64,000 nt of DNA from JAYYZW01 sp965217605 (GCA_965217605.1 CBDCJB010000001.1:62001-126000); one strand, 5' to 3'. Positions 44,977-54,299 are shown, numbered from the stretch's first letter. Notes: a model not told the origin generated them from the letters alone. Program-made: numbers and translations.

Positions 44977-46965
44977 ATGCTTCAAGAAGGCGATCTGTTA
45001 TGGCAGCCCTCGCCGGCGCGCATAGACCACGCTGAGATGACCAATTTCATGCGCTGGCTCGCGCGCGAGCGGGGCTTGAGTTTCCACGACTACGCGGCTT
45101 TGTGGCAATGGTCGGTCGTCGAGCTCGAATCCTTTTGGCAAGCGATCTGGGACTACTTCGAGATCAAAACATCGGCGCCCTATGAGCGCGTGCTGTCCGC
45201 ACCGGTCATGCCGGGCGCCCGGTGGTTCGAAGGCAGCCGGCTCAATTTTGCTGAACACGTCATGCGCCAGGCACGCGGCGGGGATCCCGCAATCTTCTTC
45301 GCCGCGGAGCAAACGCCGCTCACGTCGATGTCGTGGGACGAGCTTCAAGACCAGGTTGCCCGCGTCGCGGCAGCGTTGCGCGAGATCGGGATCGAACCGG
45401 GCGACCGCGTGGTCGCCTTCATGCCGAACATTCCTCAGACGATGGTAGCGTTCCTCGCCACGGCCAGCATCGGTGCGATCTGGTCGAGCTGCTCGACGGA
45501 CTTCGGCAGCGCCAGCGTGCTCGATCGGTTCCGGCAGATCGAGCCCAAAGTCATCTTTACCGTCGACGGCTATCGCTACGGCGGCAAGCCCTTCGACCGT
45601 CGCGACGAAGCGCGCACGATCATCGAAGCCTTGCCGTCGATCGAACACGTGTTCTACCTGCCTTATCTCGATGCCGACGCCGCACCGCCCGTCGATAAGG
45701 TGCACCGCTGGAGTGACGTCATGTCGGGCGGCTCCGCGCCGCAGCTCGAATTCACTCAGTTGCCTTTCGATCATCCGTTGTGGGTCGTCTATTCCTCCGG
45801 CACTACCGGTTTGCCGAAAGCCATCGTGCACGGCCACGGAGGCATCATCGTCGAGCTCCACAAGATGCTCAGCCTGCAATGCAATCTCGGTCCGGACGCG
45901 CGCATGTTTTTCTACACCACGTCCGGTTGGATCATGTGGAACATCTTGATGGCCTCGCTACTCGTCGGTGCGTCTCCGGTCATCTACGACGGCCATCCCG
46001 GCGCGCCGGACGTCGACGTGCTGTGGCGCCTCGCCGCCGTTACCGAGGCGACGATCTTCGGTGCGAGCCCGACTTACCTGAGCCTCATGATGAAAGAGGG
46101 CGTCGTGCCGAAGGCACGCTACGACTACGCCCACCTCAAAGGGATCCTCCTGACCGGCTCACCCGCGACGCCGGAATCGATGCAATGGTTGTACGACAAT
46201 GTGCGTGAGGACTTGTGGGTGACCTCGCAGAGCGGCGGCACCGATATCGCCAGCGGTTTCGTCAGCGGGTGCTGCATCCTGCCCGTCTACGCCGGCGAGA
46301 TTCAAGCACGCGCGCTCGGCGTCGATGTGCACGCTTATAACGACGCCGGCCAGCCGGTCATCGATGAAGTGGGTGAGCTGGTCGTGCGCAAACCGATGCC
46401 TTCCATGCCGCTCTATTTCTGGAATGACGACGGCAATAAGCGTTACCACGAATCGTATTTCGACACGTTTCCCGGCGTGTGGCGACACGGTGATTTCTTT
46501 CAAACCAACGCCCGCGGTGGCTGCTTTATCAAAGGCCGATCCGATTCCACGTTGAACCGCTACGGCGTGCGTATCGGAACTGCGGAGATCTACCGCGCGA
46601 TCGAAGCGCTTGACGCTATCGAGGACTCGCTCGTCATCAACTTGGATCTACCCGGTGGTCGCTTTTTCATACCGCTATTCGTCAAGTTAGGGGCCGAGTT
46701 CGAGCTTAACAGCGAGCTGATCGATGCGATCGCGCGGACCTTGAGGACGCAATGTTCTCCGCGGCACGTGCCCGATCGGGTCTATGCAGTGGACGAGATC
46801 CCGTACACTTTGACCGGCAAGAAGCTCGAGGTCCCGGTGCGGAAGATCCTCATGGGATACGACCTCGCCAAATCGGTCAGCCGCGATGCGATGATGAATC
46901 CCCAGGCGATCGAGTATTTCATCGAATTCGGCGCCGAGCAGCGCGATTACAGCATGACGGGTTAG
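44977..46965 (+). CDS. aacS: Acetoacetyl-CoA synthetase
   Basis: A 662-residue adenylate-forming ligase that activates acetoacetate with ATP and CoA. Seen: AMP-binding VYSSGTTGLPKAIVHGHGG, LWVTSQSGGTDIASGFVSGC and the C-terminal FIKGRSDSTLNRYGVRIGTA with the catalytic Lys in LTGKKLEVPVRKIL. The opening LLWQPSPARIDHAEMTNFMR is characteristic of this family rather than acetyl-CoA synthetase. GAGGAA precedes ATG 44977, just past the REP pair. It provides the step after acetone carboxylase, whose subunits follow downstream. Confidence 0.93.
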   Translation: MLQEGDLLWQPSPARIDHAEMTNFMRWLARERGLSFHDYAALWQWSVVELESFWQAIWDYFEIKTSAPYERVLSAPVMPGARWFEGSRLNFAEHVMRQARGGDPAIFFAAEQTPLTSMSWDELQDQVARVAAALREIGIEPGDRVVAFMPNIPQTMVAFLATASIGAIWSSCSTDFGSASVLDRFRQIEPKVIFTVDGYRYGGKPFDRRDEARTIIEALPSIEHVFYLPYLDADAAPPVDKVHRWSDVMSGGSAPQLEFTQLPFDHPLWVVYSSGTTGLPKAIVHGHGGIIVELHKMLSLQCNLGPDARMFFYTTSGWIMWNILMASLLVGASPVIYDGHPGAPDVDVLWRLAAVTEATIFGASPTYLSLMMKEGVVPKARYDYAHLKGILLTGSPATPESMQWLYDNVREDLWVTSQSGGTDIASGFVSGCCILPVYAGEIQARALGVDVHAYNDAGQPVIDEVGELVVRKPMPSMPLYFWNDDGNKRYHESYFDTFPGVWRHGDFFQTNARGGCFIKGRSDSTLNRYGVRIGTAEIYRAIEALDAIEDSLVINLDLPGGRFFIPLFVKLGAEFELNSELIDAIARTLRTQCSPRHVPDRVYAVDEIPYTLTGKKLEVPVRKILMGYDLAKSVSRDAMMNPQAIEYFIEFGAEQRDYSMTG

Positions 46966-46995
46966 AATCGATGTGACGCATGTAAGGAGAACGAG

Positions 46996-47262
46996 TTGAC
47001 GGTTCACCACATCCGGCCGGACGCGCGCGATCGCCGTGCAATCGCGGCCTACCTGGACGGCTGTCGGGCCGGGTGGCGCGAGCAGTCTTGCCTGTTTGCC
47101 GCGCGCCAGATCCAGCCCGACCAAGCGCGGCTGCGACGCGTGCTGTATCAGGCCAAGGTGTCCGATCCGTTGGCGTTTAGACCCAATCCCGCGGTGGTGG
47201 GAACCGGGTTGCACTCAGTCCCGGATTCCGCTTCGCTTCATCCAGGCTACGGGCGTGGCTAA
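46996..47262 (+). CDS. Small unknown ORF coupled to acxA
   Basis: An 88-residue frame opening with TTG at 46996, preceded by AAGGAG at a good distance (6 nt). The first 70 residues are polar and Arg-rich (LTVHHIRPDARDRRAIAAYL and REQSCLFAARQIQPDQARLR). The last 15 or so (VPDSASLHPGYGRG) are read from a REP element. Its TAA overlaps the acxA start as GTGGCTAA, so ribosomes could pass directly from one to the other. I do not recognise it. It may be a truncated gene whose tail was replaced by the REP, or a real small protein of the operon. Confidence 0.45.
   Translation: MTVHHIRPDARDRRAIAAYLDGCRAGWREQSCLFAARQIQPDQARLRRVLYQAKVSDPLAFRPNPAVVGTGLHSVPDSASLHPGYGRG
47219..47250 (-). repeat. REP element, copy 8, at the acxA start
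   Basis: Minus-orientation copy ending 4 bp before the GTG start of acxA. It lies inside the end of the small upstream ORF. One base differs from the RAYT-flanking copies (CTTCATCC for CTCCATCC). Confidence 0.85.
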
Positions 47263-49426
47263 GCGCGCGCCGATCATTCTCGGTATCGATGCCGGCGGCA
47301 CGATGACCGACACCTTTCTCATCGACGAGAGCGGTGAATTCATCGTCGGCAAAGCGCAAACCACGCCGCAGGACGAGGCGATCGGGTTCATGAATTCGGC
47401 CAAAGACGGCCTGAAATACTGGGACATGTCGGTCGAGGACGGCTTCCCGACGCTGCAGACGGGGATCTATTCCGGCACCGCGATGCTCAATCGCCTGCTC
47501 GAGCGCAAGGGACGCCGGGTCGGCCTGATCGTCACCGCGGGACAAGAGGATTATCTGCGCACCGAACGCGCGATCCAAACCTACCTCGGCTATTCGTATT
47601 CCGATCGCATCCACCTCGTTACCCATCACCACAACGAACCGGTGGTCCCCCGCGACCGCGTGACCGGCGTGCGCGAGCGCATCGACATGTTCGGCAACGT
47701 CGCGATCCCGCTCTACGAGTCGGAGGTGCATACCGCGGTCGCGCACCTGCTCGACCGAAACGTCGAGTCGATCGTCGTGTGTCTGTTGTTCTCGTACAAG
47801 AATCCCGCGCACGAAGCCCGGATTGCCGAGATTGCGTACGAAGTCATGGCGGCGCGCGGCGTCGACATACCGGTTTATCTATCGAGCGAGCTGTACCCGG
47901 TCCGCCAGGACCTGCCACGCCTGAACTCGACCTTGATGGAGGCCTATGCCGCGGAGCCGTCGCGCGCCTCGCTGCGCGCGGTACGCGAGGCCTGCAACAA
48001 CGCCGGCGGTCACTTCGACCTGCGCGTCATGGCCAGCCACGGCGGCACGATCTCGATGGATTCTAAAGAGCTCGCACGCACCATGATCAGCGGACCCATC
48101 GGCGGCGTGATCGGCGCGCGTTACTTGGGCGAGAAGATCGGTGAGAAATACATCGCCTGTTCGGACATCGGTGGCACCTCGTTCGATCTCGCGCTGATCA
48201 CCGAAGGCGAATTCGCCGTCACGCAAACGCCGGACGTCGCGCGTTTCCTGCTGTCCATGCCGCTGGTGAAAATCGACTCGGTCGGCGCGGGCACGGGCTC
48301 ATACGTGCGCATCAACCCGACCTCGAACCGCATCGAGGTCGGTCCGGACAGCGCCGGAGCGCGCATCGGCGTGAGCTGGCCGGAGAGCGGCGAGGAGACC
48401 GTGACCATCACCGACTGCAACGTCGTCCTCGGCTATATCAACCCCGATTTTTTCCTAGGCGGCGACATCACGCTCGAACGCGAGCTCGCCATCACGGCTG
48501 TAGAAACGCAGATCGCGCAGCCGCTGGGGCTCGATGTCTACAAAGCCGCCGAAGGCGTACTGCAGTTGTTCGAAGATCATCTGCGTAACGGCTTGCTGGG
48601 ACAGATACTGGGCCAGGGATACACGCCGGAGAACTACGTCCTGCTGTCTTACGGAGGCGGCGGCCCACTGCATGTCGGCGGCTATTCCGATGGCCTGGCG
48701 TTCGACGATATTCTGGTCCCCGCGTGGGCGCCCGGCTTTTCGGCGTTCGGCTGCGCCTGCGGCGACTACGAATACCGCTTCGACAAGACGCTCGATCTGC
48801 CGCTGTTGCCCGACGCCGACGACGCGATGCGCCAGGGGATCTGTAACGCGATGAATGCAGCTTGGTCCGATCTCAAAGCGCAGGTCGTGCGCGAGTTCGA
48901 AAAGAGCGGCGTCGCGTCCGGCGACATCCGCTTCAGGCCCGGCGTGCGCATGCTGTACTTCGGGCAACTCAACAGCCTCGAAGTGATCGCGGATACCGAT
49001 CACCTCGATTCGCCGGCGGCGCTCGCGCGGATCTGCGACGCCTTCGAAGATCTCTACACGCGGATCTACGGGCACGGCGCCAAGACGCCGCAATTCGGCT
49101 ACATGGTCGCCGGCGTCTTGATGTTCGGCGGCACTGATATCGAGAAGCCCGAGCTGCCGACCGAGGCACTGCAAACACCCGACGCCTGGGAATCGCTGGA
49201 CGCCCTCAAGGGCATGCGTACGATCTACCACGACGGCGAATGGATGGACGCGCACATCATCGATCTGGAAAAGCTGCCGGCGGGTTCCGAGATCGCGGGC
49301 CCGGCGGTGATCGAATCACCGGCCTCAACCATGCTGGTACAACCCGGGCGGCGGGCGCGTCTGGATGAACACCGAATTTTTCACATGAGCGTCAGGGCTG
49401 CGCAGGCAGTGACGCTGGCGGCGTAA
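47255..49426 (+). CDS. acxA: Acetone carboxylase beta subunit
   Basis: A 723-residue hydantoinase A/oxoprolinase-family protein. Actin-like ATP sites are PIILGIDAGGTMTDTFLIDE near the start and ACSDIGGTSFDLALITEG in the middle; also LLSYGGGGPLHVGGYSDGLA. Acetone carboxylase carboxylates acetone to acetoacetate using two phosphates of ATP, with alpha2beta2gamma2 structure. The order acxA-acxB-acxC and the presence of the gamma subunit identify it against plain hydantoinase or acetophenone carboxylase. The GTG start is right behind a REP, with no Shine-Dalgarno of its own, so it depends on coupling to the small ORF. Confidence 0.9.
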   Translation: MAKRAPIILGIDAGGTMTDTFLIDESGEFIVGKAQTTPQDEAIGFMNSAKDGLKYWDMSVEDGFPTLQTGIYSGTAMLNRLLERKGRRVGLIVTAGQEDYLRTERAIQTYLGYSYSDRIHLVTHHHNEPVVPRDRVTGVRERIDMFGNVAIPLYESEVHTAVAHLLDRNVESIVVCLLFSYKNPAHEARIAEIAYEVMAARGVDIPVYLSSELYPVRQDLPRLNSTLMEAYAAEPSRASLRAVREACNNAGGHFDLRVMASHGGTISMDSKELARTMISGPIGGVIGARYLGEKIGEKYIACSDIGGTSFDLALITEGEFAVTQTPDVARFLLSMPLVKIDSVGAGTGSYVRINPTSNRIEVGPDSAGARIGVSWPESGEETVTITDCNVVLGYINPDFFLGGDITLERELAITAVETQIAQPLGLDVYKAAEGVLQLFEDHLRNGLLGQILGQGYTPENYVLLSYGGGGPLHVGGYSDGLAFDDILVPAWAPGFSAFGCACGDYEYRFDKTLDLPLLPDADDAMRQGICNAMNAAWSDLKAQVVREFEKSGVASGDIRFRPGVRMLYFGQLNSLEVIADTDHLDSPAALARICDAFEDLYTRIYGHGAKTPQFGYMVAGVLMFGGTDIEKPELPTEALQTPDAWESLDALKGMRTIYHDGEWMDAHIIDLEKLPAGSEIAGPAVIESPASTMLVQPGRRARLDEHRIFHMSVRAAQAVTLAA

Positions 49427-49451
49427 ATCAATCTGGGACAGGTTCGAGACT

Positions 49452-51683
49452 ATGGCAGTTACAGCGAAATCACTCGAAGGTACAAAACCCATCGGTTGGG
49501 GCGGCAAGCGCGCGAGCGAGATGCTCGCCGAGAGCGAGCGGCTCTTGGCCGAGACCGGTCGTTACTACGCCACTGAGCAGCTCGCCCTGAAAGAGCAGGA
49601 TCCGATCCGCTATGAAAAGATCTGGTCACGCCTGCGCGGCGGTATTGTCAGCGCGCGCGAAACCGCGCTGAACATTTCCGCGTCCCCGATCGTGCGCGAG
49701 ATAGGCGAGCTGTGCTTCGGCCTGTACACGCCGGAAGGCGATTCGATCACGCTGTCTACCGGTATCATGGCCCACGTGCACACCATGTCGGAGGCGATCA
49801 AGCACATGGTGCGCAGCGAGTACGAAGACGATCCGGGGATCAATCCGGGTGATCTCTTCGCCAATAACGATCCCCAGCTCGGTGACGTGCACAACGCCGA
49901 CGTGCAGGAACTAATGCCGATCTTCTGGGAAGGCGAGTTGCTCGGGTGGGCCGCGGGCGTAACCCACGAAATCGACGTCGGCGCACCCCAGCCGGCGAGC
50001 ATGCCGGTCGGGACCATCAGCCGCTACGAGGATGGCTGGATCCTATCGTGCCAGAAAGTGGGCGCCAACGATCACCTGTTCAAGGATTACGAAAATCGCA
50101 TCACCACCGCGGTGCGTACGCCCTTTTACTGGTTGCTCGACGAGAAGTGCCGTATCTCCGGCTGCAAACTGCTACGCGAGACGGTCCTGCGCGTGATCCA
50201 GGAGGAGGGCATCGACACCTATAAGCAGTTCATCCGCGAGGTCATCGAAGACACCCGCCAGGCGTTCCAACGCAACCTGAAACTCATGACCGTGCCGGGC
50301 ACCTACCGTTTCCCGTCGTTCATGGACGTGCCGCACGGCGGCGACAAGGGACGCATGCCCGATTATGCGGCGGTCGACACCATGATGAACTGTCCGCTGG
50401 AGATGCGCATCGGCGCGGACTGCACGTTCGAGCTCGATCTGGACGGCGCTAACAAGTGGGGCTATCACTCTTTCAATTGCACGCCGTCAGGGCTGCAGGG
50501 CGGACTGTGGGTTACGATCACCCAGACCCTGATCCCGAACGATAAGGTCAATGACGGCGCCTATCTCGCGACCAAGTTCAATACGCCATACGGCACGTGG
50601 ACCAACCCCGACAACAAAAGCGTCTCGAACACGCTGTCGTGGATGTTCCTGATCCCGTGCTTCACCGGCATGTTCCACGGGCTGAGTTCCGCGTTCGCGG
50701 CGCGCGGCTACGTCGAGGAAGTGATCGCGGCTTACCCTTTCACCGGCAACCTGACCCAAGGCGGCGGCCCCAATCACTACGGCAATCCCAACGGCGGCTG
50801 GTCGAATTTCGAGCACAGCTCTTGCGGCACCTCGGCGCGCTACGTCATGGACGGCGAGCACAGCGCCGCGGCGATGTGGAATCCCGAAGGCGACATGGGT
50901 GACGTCGAGGCATGGGAACTGCTCGAGCCGTTGCTGTATATCGGGCGGCGGCTGCGGCCCAATACCGGCGGCGCCGGCAAGTATCGCGGCGGCCTCGGCT
51001 TCGAGTCGGTGCGCATGGTCTACAACACGCCGTTTCAAGTCATGTTCAACGGCCGCGACGGCCATGTGTTCATGACGTCCGGCCATTTTGGCGGCTATCC
51101 CGGCTCGACCGGTTATCGCCATTCGATCAAGAAGACCGATCTCAAACAGCGCATCGAAAACCAGGAACCGTATCCGGTGTGCGATGCCGATCCCGAAAAC
51201 AGTCAGATGGAGGCGTATTGCAAGGGCGAGGTGGTGAAGGATCAACACATGTACCACTTGCCGGACGCGCACGAGGAATACGATCTCTACCTCAGCATCC
51301 TGTGCGGCGGCCACGGCATCGGCGACGTGCTCGAGCGCGACCCTGCGCTGGTGATCGACGATCTCAACGAAGGCCTGTTGTTAGAGCGATATGCCGTGCC
51401 CATCTACGGTGTGGTCGCGACGCAAGGGGCCGACGACAAATGGGTGGTCGACGTCGACGCGACCGTGGCGAAGCGCACGGAGATGCGCAAACAGCGGCTC
51501 GCGCGCAGCGTATCGGCCGAGGAGTGGATGGATGCCACGCGATCCAAGGTAGAAAACATGGATTTCATCTATCCGGTCAAGCGCATGTACGCCGAGAGCT
51601 CGGAGCTGTCGGAAAAATGGCGGCGCGAGTTCAACGAATTCTGGGGGCTTGATCCGGAGTTCATGCCCACTTCTGATGCCTGA
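49452..51683 (+). CDS. acxB: Acetone carboxylase alpha subunit
   Basis: A 743-residue hydantoinase B-family protein. Visible blocks: IVSARETALNISASPIVREI, GDLFANNDPQLGDVHNADVQ, GAPQPASMPVGTISRYEDGW and NTGGAGKYRGGLGFESVRMV. This subunit binds the metal (Mn in known enzymes) and completes carboxylation with the phosphorylated intermediates. It lies 25 bp after acxA; its ATGCCTGA end overlaps the acxC start, so alpha and gamma are translated in a 1:1 manner. Confidence 0.92.
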   Translation: MAVTAKSLEGTKPIGWGGKRASEMLAESERLLAETGRYYATEQLALKEQDPIRYEKIWSRLRGGIVSARETALNISASPIVREIGELCFGLYTPEGDSITLSTGIMAHVHTMSEAIKHMVRSEYEDDPGINPGDLFANNDPQLGDVHNADVQELMPIFWEGELLGWAAGVTHEIDVGAPQPASMPVGTISRYEDGWILSCQKVGANDHLFKDYENRITTAVRTPFYWLLDEKCRISGCKLLRETVLRVIQEEGIDTYKQFIREVIEDTRQAFQRNLKLMTVPGTYRFPSFMDVPHGGDKGRMPDYAAVDTMMNCPLEMRIGADCTFELDLDGANKWGYHSFNCTPSGLQGGLWVTITQTLIPNDKVNDGAYLATKFNTPYGTWTNPDNKSVSNTLSWMFLIPCFTGMFHGLSSAFAARGYVEEVIAAYPFTGNLTQGGGPNHYGNPNGGWSNFEHSSCGTSARYVMDGEHSAAAMWNPEGDMGDVEAWELLEPLLYIGRRLRPNTGGAGKYRGGLGFESVRMVYNTPFQVMFNGRDGHVFMTSGHFGGYPGSTGYRHSIKKTDLKQRIENQEPYPVCDADPENSQMEAYCKGEVVKDQHMYHLPDAHEEYDLYLSILCGGHGIGDVLERDPALVIDDLNEGLLLERYAVPIYGVVATQGADDKWVVDVDATVAKRTEMRKQRLARSVSAEEWMDATRSKVENMDFIYPVKRMYAESSELSEKWRREFNEFWGLDPEFMPTSDA

Positions 51684-52164
51684 CTACGATCAGCAAACGA
51701 TCGCCGATCTCATCGACGGCAAACTCGGCTGGCCCGAGCTGCACGAGATGATGAGCAACTACAAAGACCCGGACCGTTTCGACAAATACGTCGCCGTGCT
51801 GCAGGAACGGGTCGATTGGAAAGAGCGGATCCTCCTGCCCCTGGGACCCCATCTGTTCATCGTCAAGAAAGACGACGGCTCAGTGGTGACCAAATCCACC
51901 AGCGGCTTCGAGTTCGGTGACTACCGCGAGAATTGGAAACTCAAGGCGCGCATGTTCGTACGCGACACTGACGAGAAGTACGAAGAGATCTACCCCAAGC
52001 ACGCTCACGCACATCCGGACTGGATGGAGCTGCGCGAGTTCTACGATCCGCAAGACGGTACGCTGCTCTATGTCGAGGCCGTGCCGCCGGGCTATCCCAT
52101 CGTGCACAACTTCAAGCCGGATCTGGAGGCCTTCTACAAGGAGTGGCTGGGGCGGCCGCTATAG
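51676..52164 (+). CDS. acxC: Acetone carboxylase gamma subunit
   Basis: A 162-residue protein typical of the small zinc-containing gamma subunit: DYDQQTIADLIDGKLGWPEL, EDPxRF-like KDPDRFDKYVAVLQERVDW and the C-terminal VEAVPPGYPIVHNFKPDLEA. It is required only in true acetone carboxylases, so it supports the substrate call. ATG 51676 overlaps the acxB stop by eight bases. The TAG stop (52162-52164) is the TAG of a REP copy. Confidence 0.92.
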   Translation: MPDYDQQTIADLIDGKLGWPELHEMMSNYKDPDRFDKYVAVLQERVDWKERILLPLGPHLFIVKKDDGSVVTKSTSGFEFGDYRENWKLKARMFVRDTDEKYEEIYPKHAHAHPDWMELREFYDPQDGTLLYVEAVPPGYPIVHNFKPDLEAFYKEWLGRPL

Positions 52165-52249
52165 CCCGGATGTAGCGCAGCGTAATCCGGGGAATTGACG
52201 TACACGTAGGCATCACCTCCCGGATTCCGCTACGCTGCATCCAGGCTAC
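52161..52249. repeat. REP pair (copies 9 and 10), variant type, overlapping acxC stop
   Basis: Copy 9 (52161-52192, plus) has GATGTAGCGCAGCG in place of GATGGAGCGAAGCG. Copy 10 (52218-52249, minus) shows the matching GCTACGCTGCATCC change. The pair lies between acxC and the tRNA gene, and copy 9 provides the acxC stop codon. Variants shared by both copies suggest a distinct subfamily or local conversion. Confidence 0.85.
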
Positions 52250-52306
52250 GGATCGGTCCGGGCGAGCGGGAAGTGCAGGTGATTCCGATATACTATTTGC
52301 CCACGT

Positions 52307-52382
<76 letters not shown>

Positions 52383-52506
52383 TTCGATAGTCCAAGCACA
52401 TCCAGGTAAGTCCAACTAAAGTCCGAAATATCGCTGAATATGGGCACTTTCGGCTCATTCTTGTCCCCTACAGTTCAAACAAGGCGATTGCAATCCGGCA
52501 GTAAGT

Positions 52507-52555
52507 GACGGTAACTTTGACGGTAAGTGACCTGCCGTTAAGAGGAGTTACCGTC
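52507..52555. promoter_or_regulatory. Repeated GACGGTAA sites before the integrase gene
   Basis: GACGGTAA at 52507-52514 and 52519-52526, and its reverse TTACCGTC at 52548-52555 touching the ATG. GTAAGTGAC is also repeated at 52501 and 52523. Candidate arm-type integrase sites or an autoregulatory operator; inferred from position. Confidence 0.45.
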
Positions 52556-53766
52556 ATGCCCCTGACCGACACCAAGATCCGTAACGCCAAGCCTAGAGAC
52601 AAGCCCTTTAAGCTCTCGGATGAAAAGGGGCTGTATCTGCTGGTGACCCGAACCGGTGGTAAATGGTGGCGGCTGGATTACCGATTTTCAGGCAAGCGCA
52701 AAACGCTTTCGATGGGTGTCTATCCCGATGTGGGCCTAAAGGAAGCGCGCGAACGCCGGGACGAAGCCCGCAAGTTGTTAGCCAGTGACATCGACCCTGG
52801 CGAGCATCGCAAGGTTCAGAAGGCCGCGAAGTTGGAGCGGGCGTCGAATAGCTTTGAAACGGTGGCGCGCGAGTGGTTCGCCAAACATTCCCTGAACTGG
52901 GCAACGACCCATGCCGACAAAATCATCCAGCGACTGGAAAAGAATGTTTTTCCCTGGCTCGGCGGCAGGCCGATTGCGGACATAACCGCACTAGAACTAT
53001 TGACGGTGTTGCGCCGGATTGAAAACCGGGGAGCGCTGGACACTGCACATCGAGCTCGCCAGAACTGTGGGCAGGTATTCCGCTATGCCGTGGCAACCGG
53101 ACGCTGTGAGCGTGATCCTCCGGCGACCTTCGTGGCGCACTGGCGCCGGCCAAACATGAGCATTTCGCGGCAATTACGGAGCCGTTGGCGGTTGGCGGAT
53201 TATTACGAGCAATCGACGCCTTCCAGGGAACCTTCATTGTGCAAAGCGCGTTGAAGTTGGCCCCTCTATTTTTTGCGCGTCCTGGCGAACTGCGGAAAGC
53301 AGAATGGCAACAAGTCGATCTCGAGAAATGCGAGTGGCGTTACTTTGTTACAAAGACCAAGACCGAGCACCTTGTTCCTCTGTCATCGCAAGCGGTCGCG
53401 ATTTTGCAGGAACTTTACCCACTAACGGGGACCAGAAAGTTCGTGTTTCCGGGCCGTGATCCACAAAAGCCAATGAGTGAAGCGGCTCTAAACGCCGCCC
53501 TGCGGCGCATGGGCTATGACACCAAAACCGAGATCACCGGACACGGTTTCCGGGCGATGGCGCGGACAATCCTTCATCAAGAACTAGGCATAAAACCGGA
53601 AGTAATTGAGCACCAACTCGCGCACCGCGTCCCCGATGCGCTAGGCACCGCATACAACAGGGCAAAGTTCTTAACGGAACGCCGGAAGATGATGCAGCAA
53701 TGGGCGGATTATCTCGACAAGCTGAAAGCGGGCGCGAAAATCATTCCGATCAATCAAAGCGCCTGA
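52556..53766 (+). pseudogene. P4-type tyrosine integrase, frameshifted
   Basis: The N-terminal arm-binding domain (MPLTDTKIRNAKPRDKPFKL and TLSMGVYPDVGLKEARERRD) and core-binding domain are in one frame. The catalytic domain continues in another after about 53122: Arg in FARPGELRKAEWQQV, HGFRAMARTILHQE, HQLAHRVPDALGTAYNR with His and the nucleophile Tyr. A one-base loss near DPPATF explains the shift. It would have been about 400 residues. The island can therefore no longer be excised by this enzyme unless the shift is bypassed. It lies 173 bp downstream of tRNA-Ala(CGC). Confidence 0.85.
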
Positions 53767-53830
53767 GATAAACCAGCGAATGTGATTTTTTCAAACCCCG
53801 ATCGGACAAGACGAAATCAAGGAGTTATAA

Positions 53831-54256
53831 CGAGCAGGAACACGCTTTTACCTGATCGACCCCGTGTTGCGCGAGAAGGGTTACAACAACCATCAATGGC
53901 TGAAGATGGAAACGCCCGCGGCAGTTGAACCTACCGGCCCCAAAGGTCGCCGCCGCAAAGGCGCGGGGCATACGGATTACCTGTTGTCCGTCCAGGTGAG
54001 CGATATGCCCAAGTCGTTACCTATCGGGGTGCTGGAAGCCAAAAAAGAGACCGAAGACCCGCTCAAGGGGATGCGGCAGGCCAAGGGCTACGCGGACGGC
54101 AAACGCTTCGAGGTGAAGTATGTATTCGCTACCAATGGCCATCTGTACGGCGAGTTTGATCTCTTCACCAACTTGCAAGACGGCCTTACTGCCACGCCAC
54201 GCAAATTGGCGAATCGAAACACGCCACTGCCGAAGATTCCGAACTTCTGCAGTTGA
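53831..54256 (+). pseudogene. Type I restriction enzyme HsdR, N-terminal fragment
   Basis: The frame reads RFYLIDPVLREKGYNNHQWL, then KGAGHTDYLLSVQVSD and LPIGVLEAKKETEDPL, GMRQAKGYADGKRFEVKYVF and ATNGHLYGEF. This is the HsdR N-terminal endonuclease domain with the D...ExK motif (EAKK) and the QAKxYA motif. No proper start is left (a TAA precedes it) and the helicase part is missing; unrelated residues follow GEFDLF. A stump of a type I restriction system, probably cargo of the earlier island. Confidence 0.7.
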
Positions 54257-54276
54257 TCGGGTTTCCCGATTCGGAG

Positions 54277-54299
54277 TTTCGAACCCTCCCTCTCCGCCA
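54277..54299 (+). other. tRNA-Ser-like 3' end, possible att remnant
   Basis: GTTTCGAACCCTCCCTCTCC followed by GCCA resembles the T loop, acceptor strand and CCA-less end of a serine-type tRNA. No tRNA body precedes it. Such tails mark the end of an integrated element. Beyond it, 54300-54560 is AT-rich, with one small hairpin (CCGATT/AATCGG at 54361-54379) and no gene. Confidence 0.4.

Noticed and set aside
44845..44985. N-terminal extension of the RAYT protein
   Set aside because: The extra residues are translated from REP DNA and there is no ribosome site; the start at 44844 has one.
47255..52164. Acetophenone carboxylase
   Set aside because: The small gamma subunit and the acetoacetyl-CoA synthetase next door fit acetone carboxylase better.
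52556..53766. Prophage
   Set aside because: Only an integrase is present; no capsid, tail or lysis genes occur in the 11 kb that follow.
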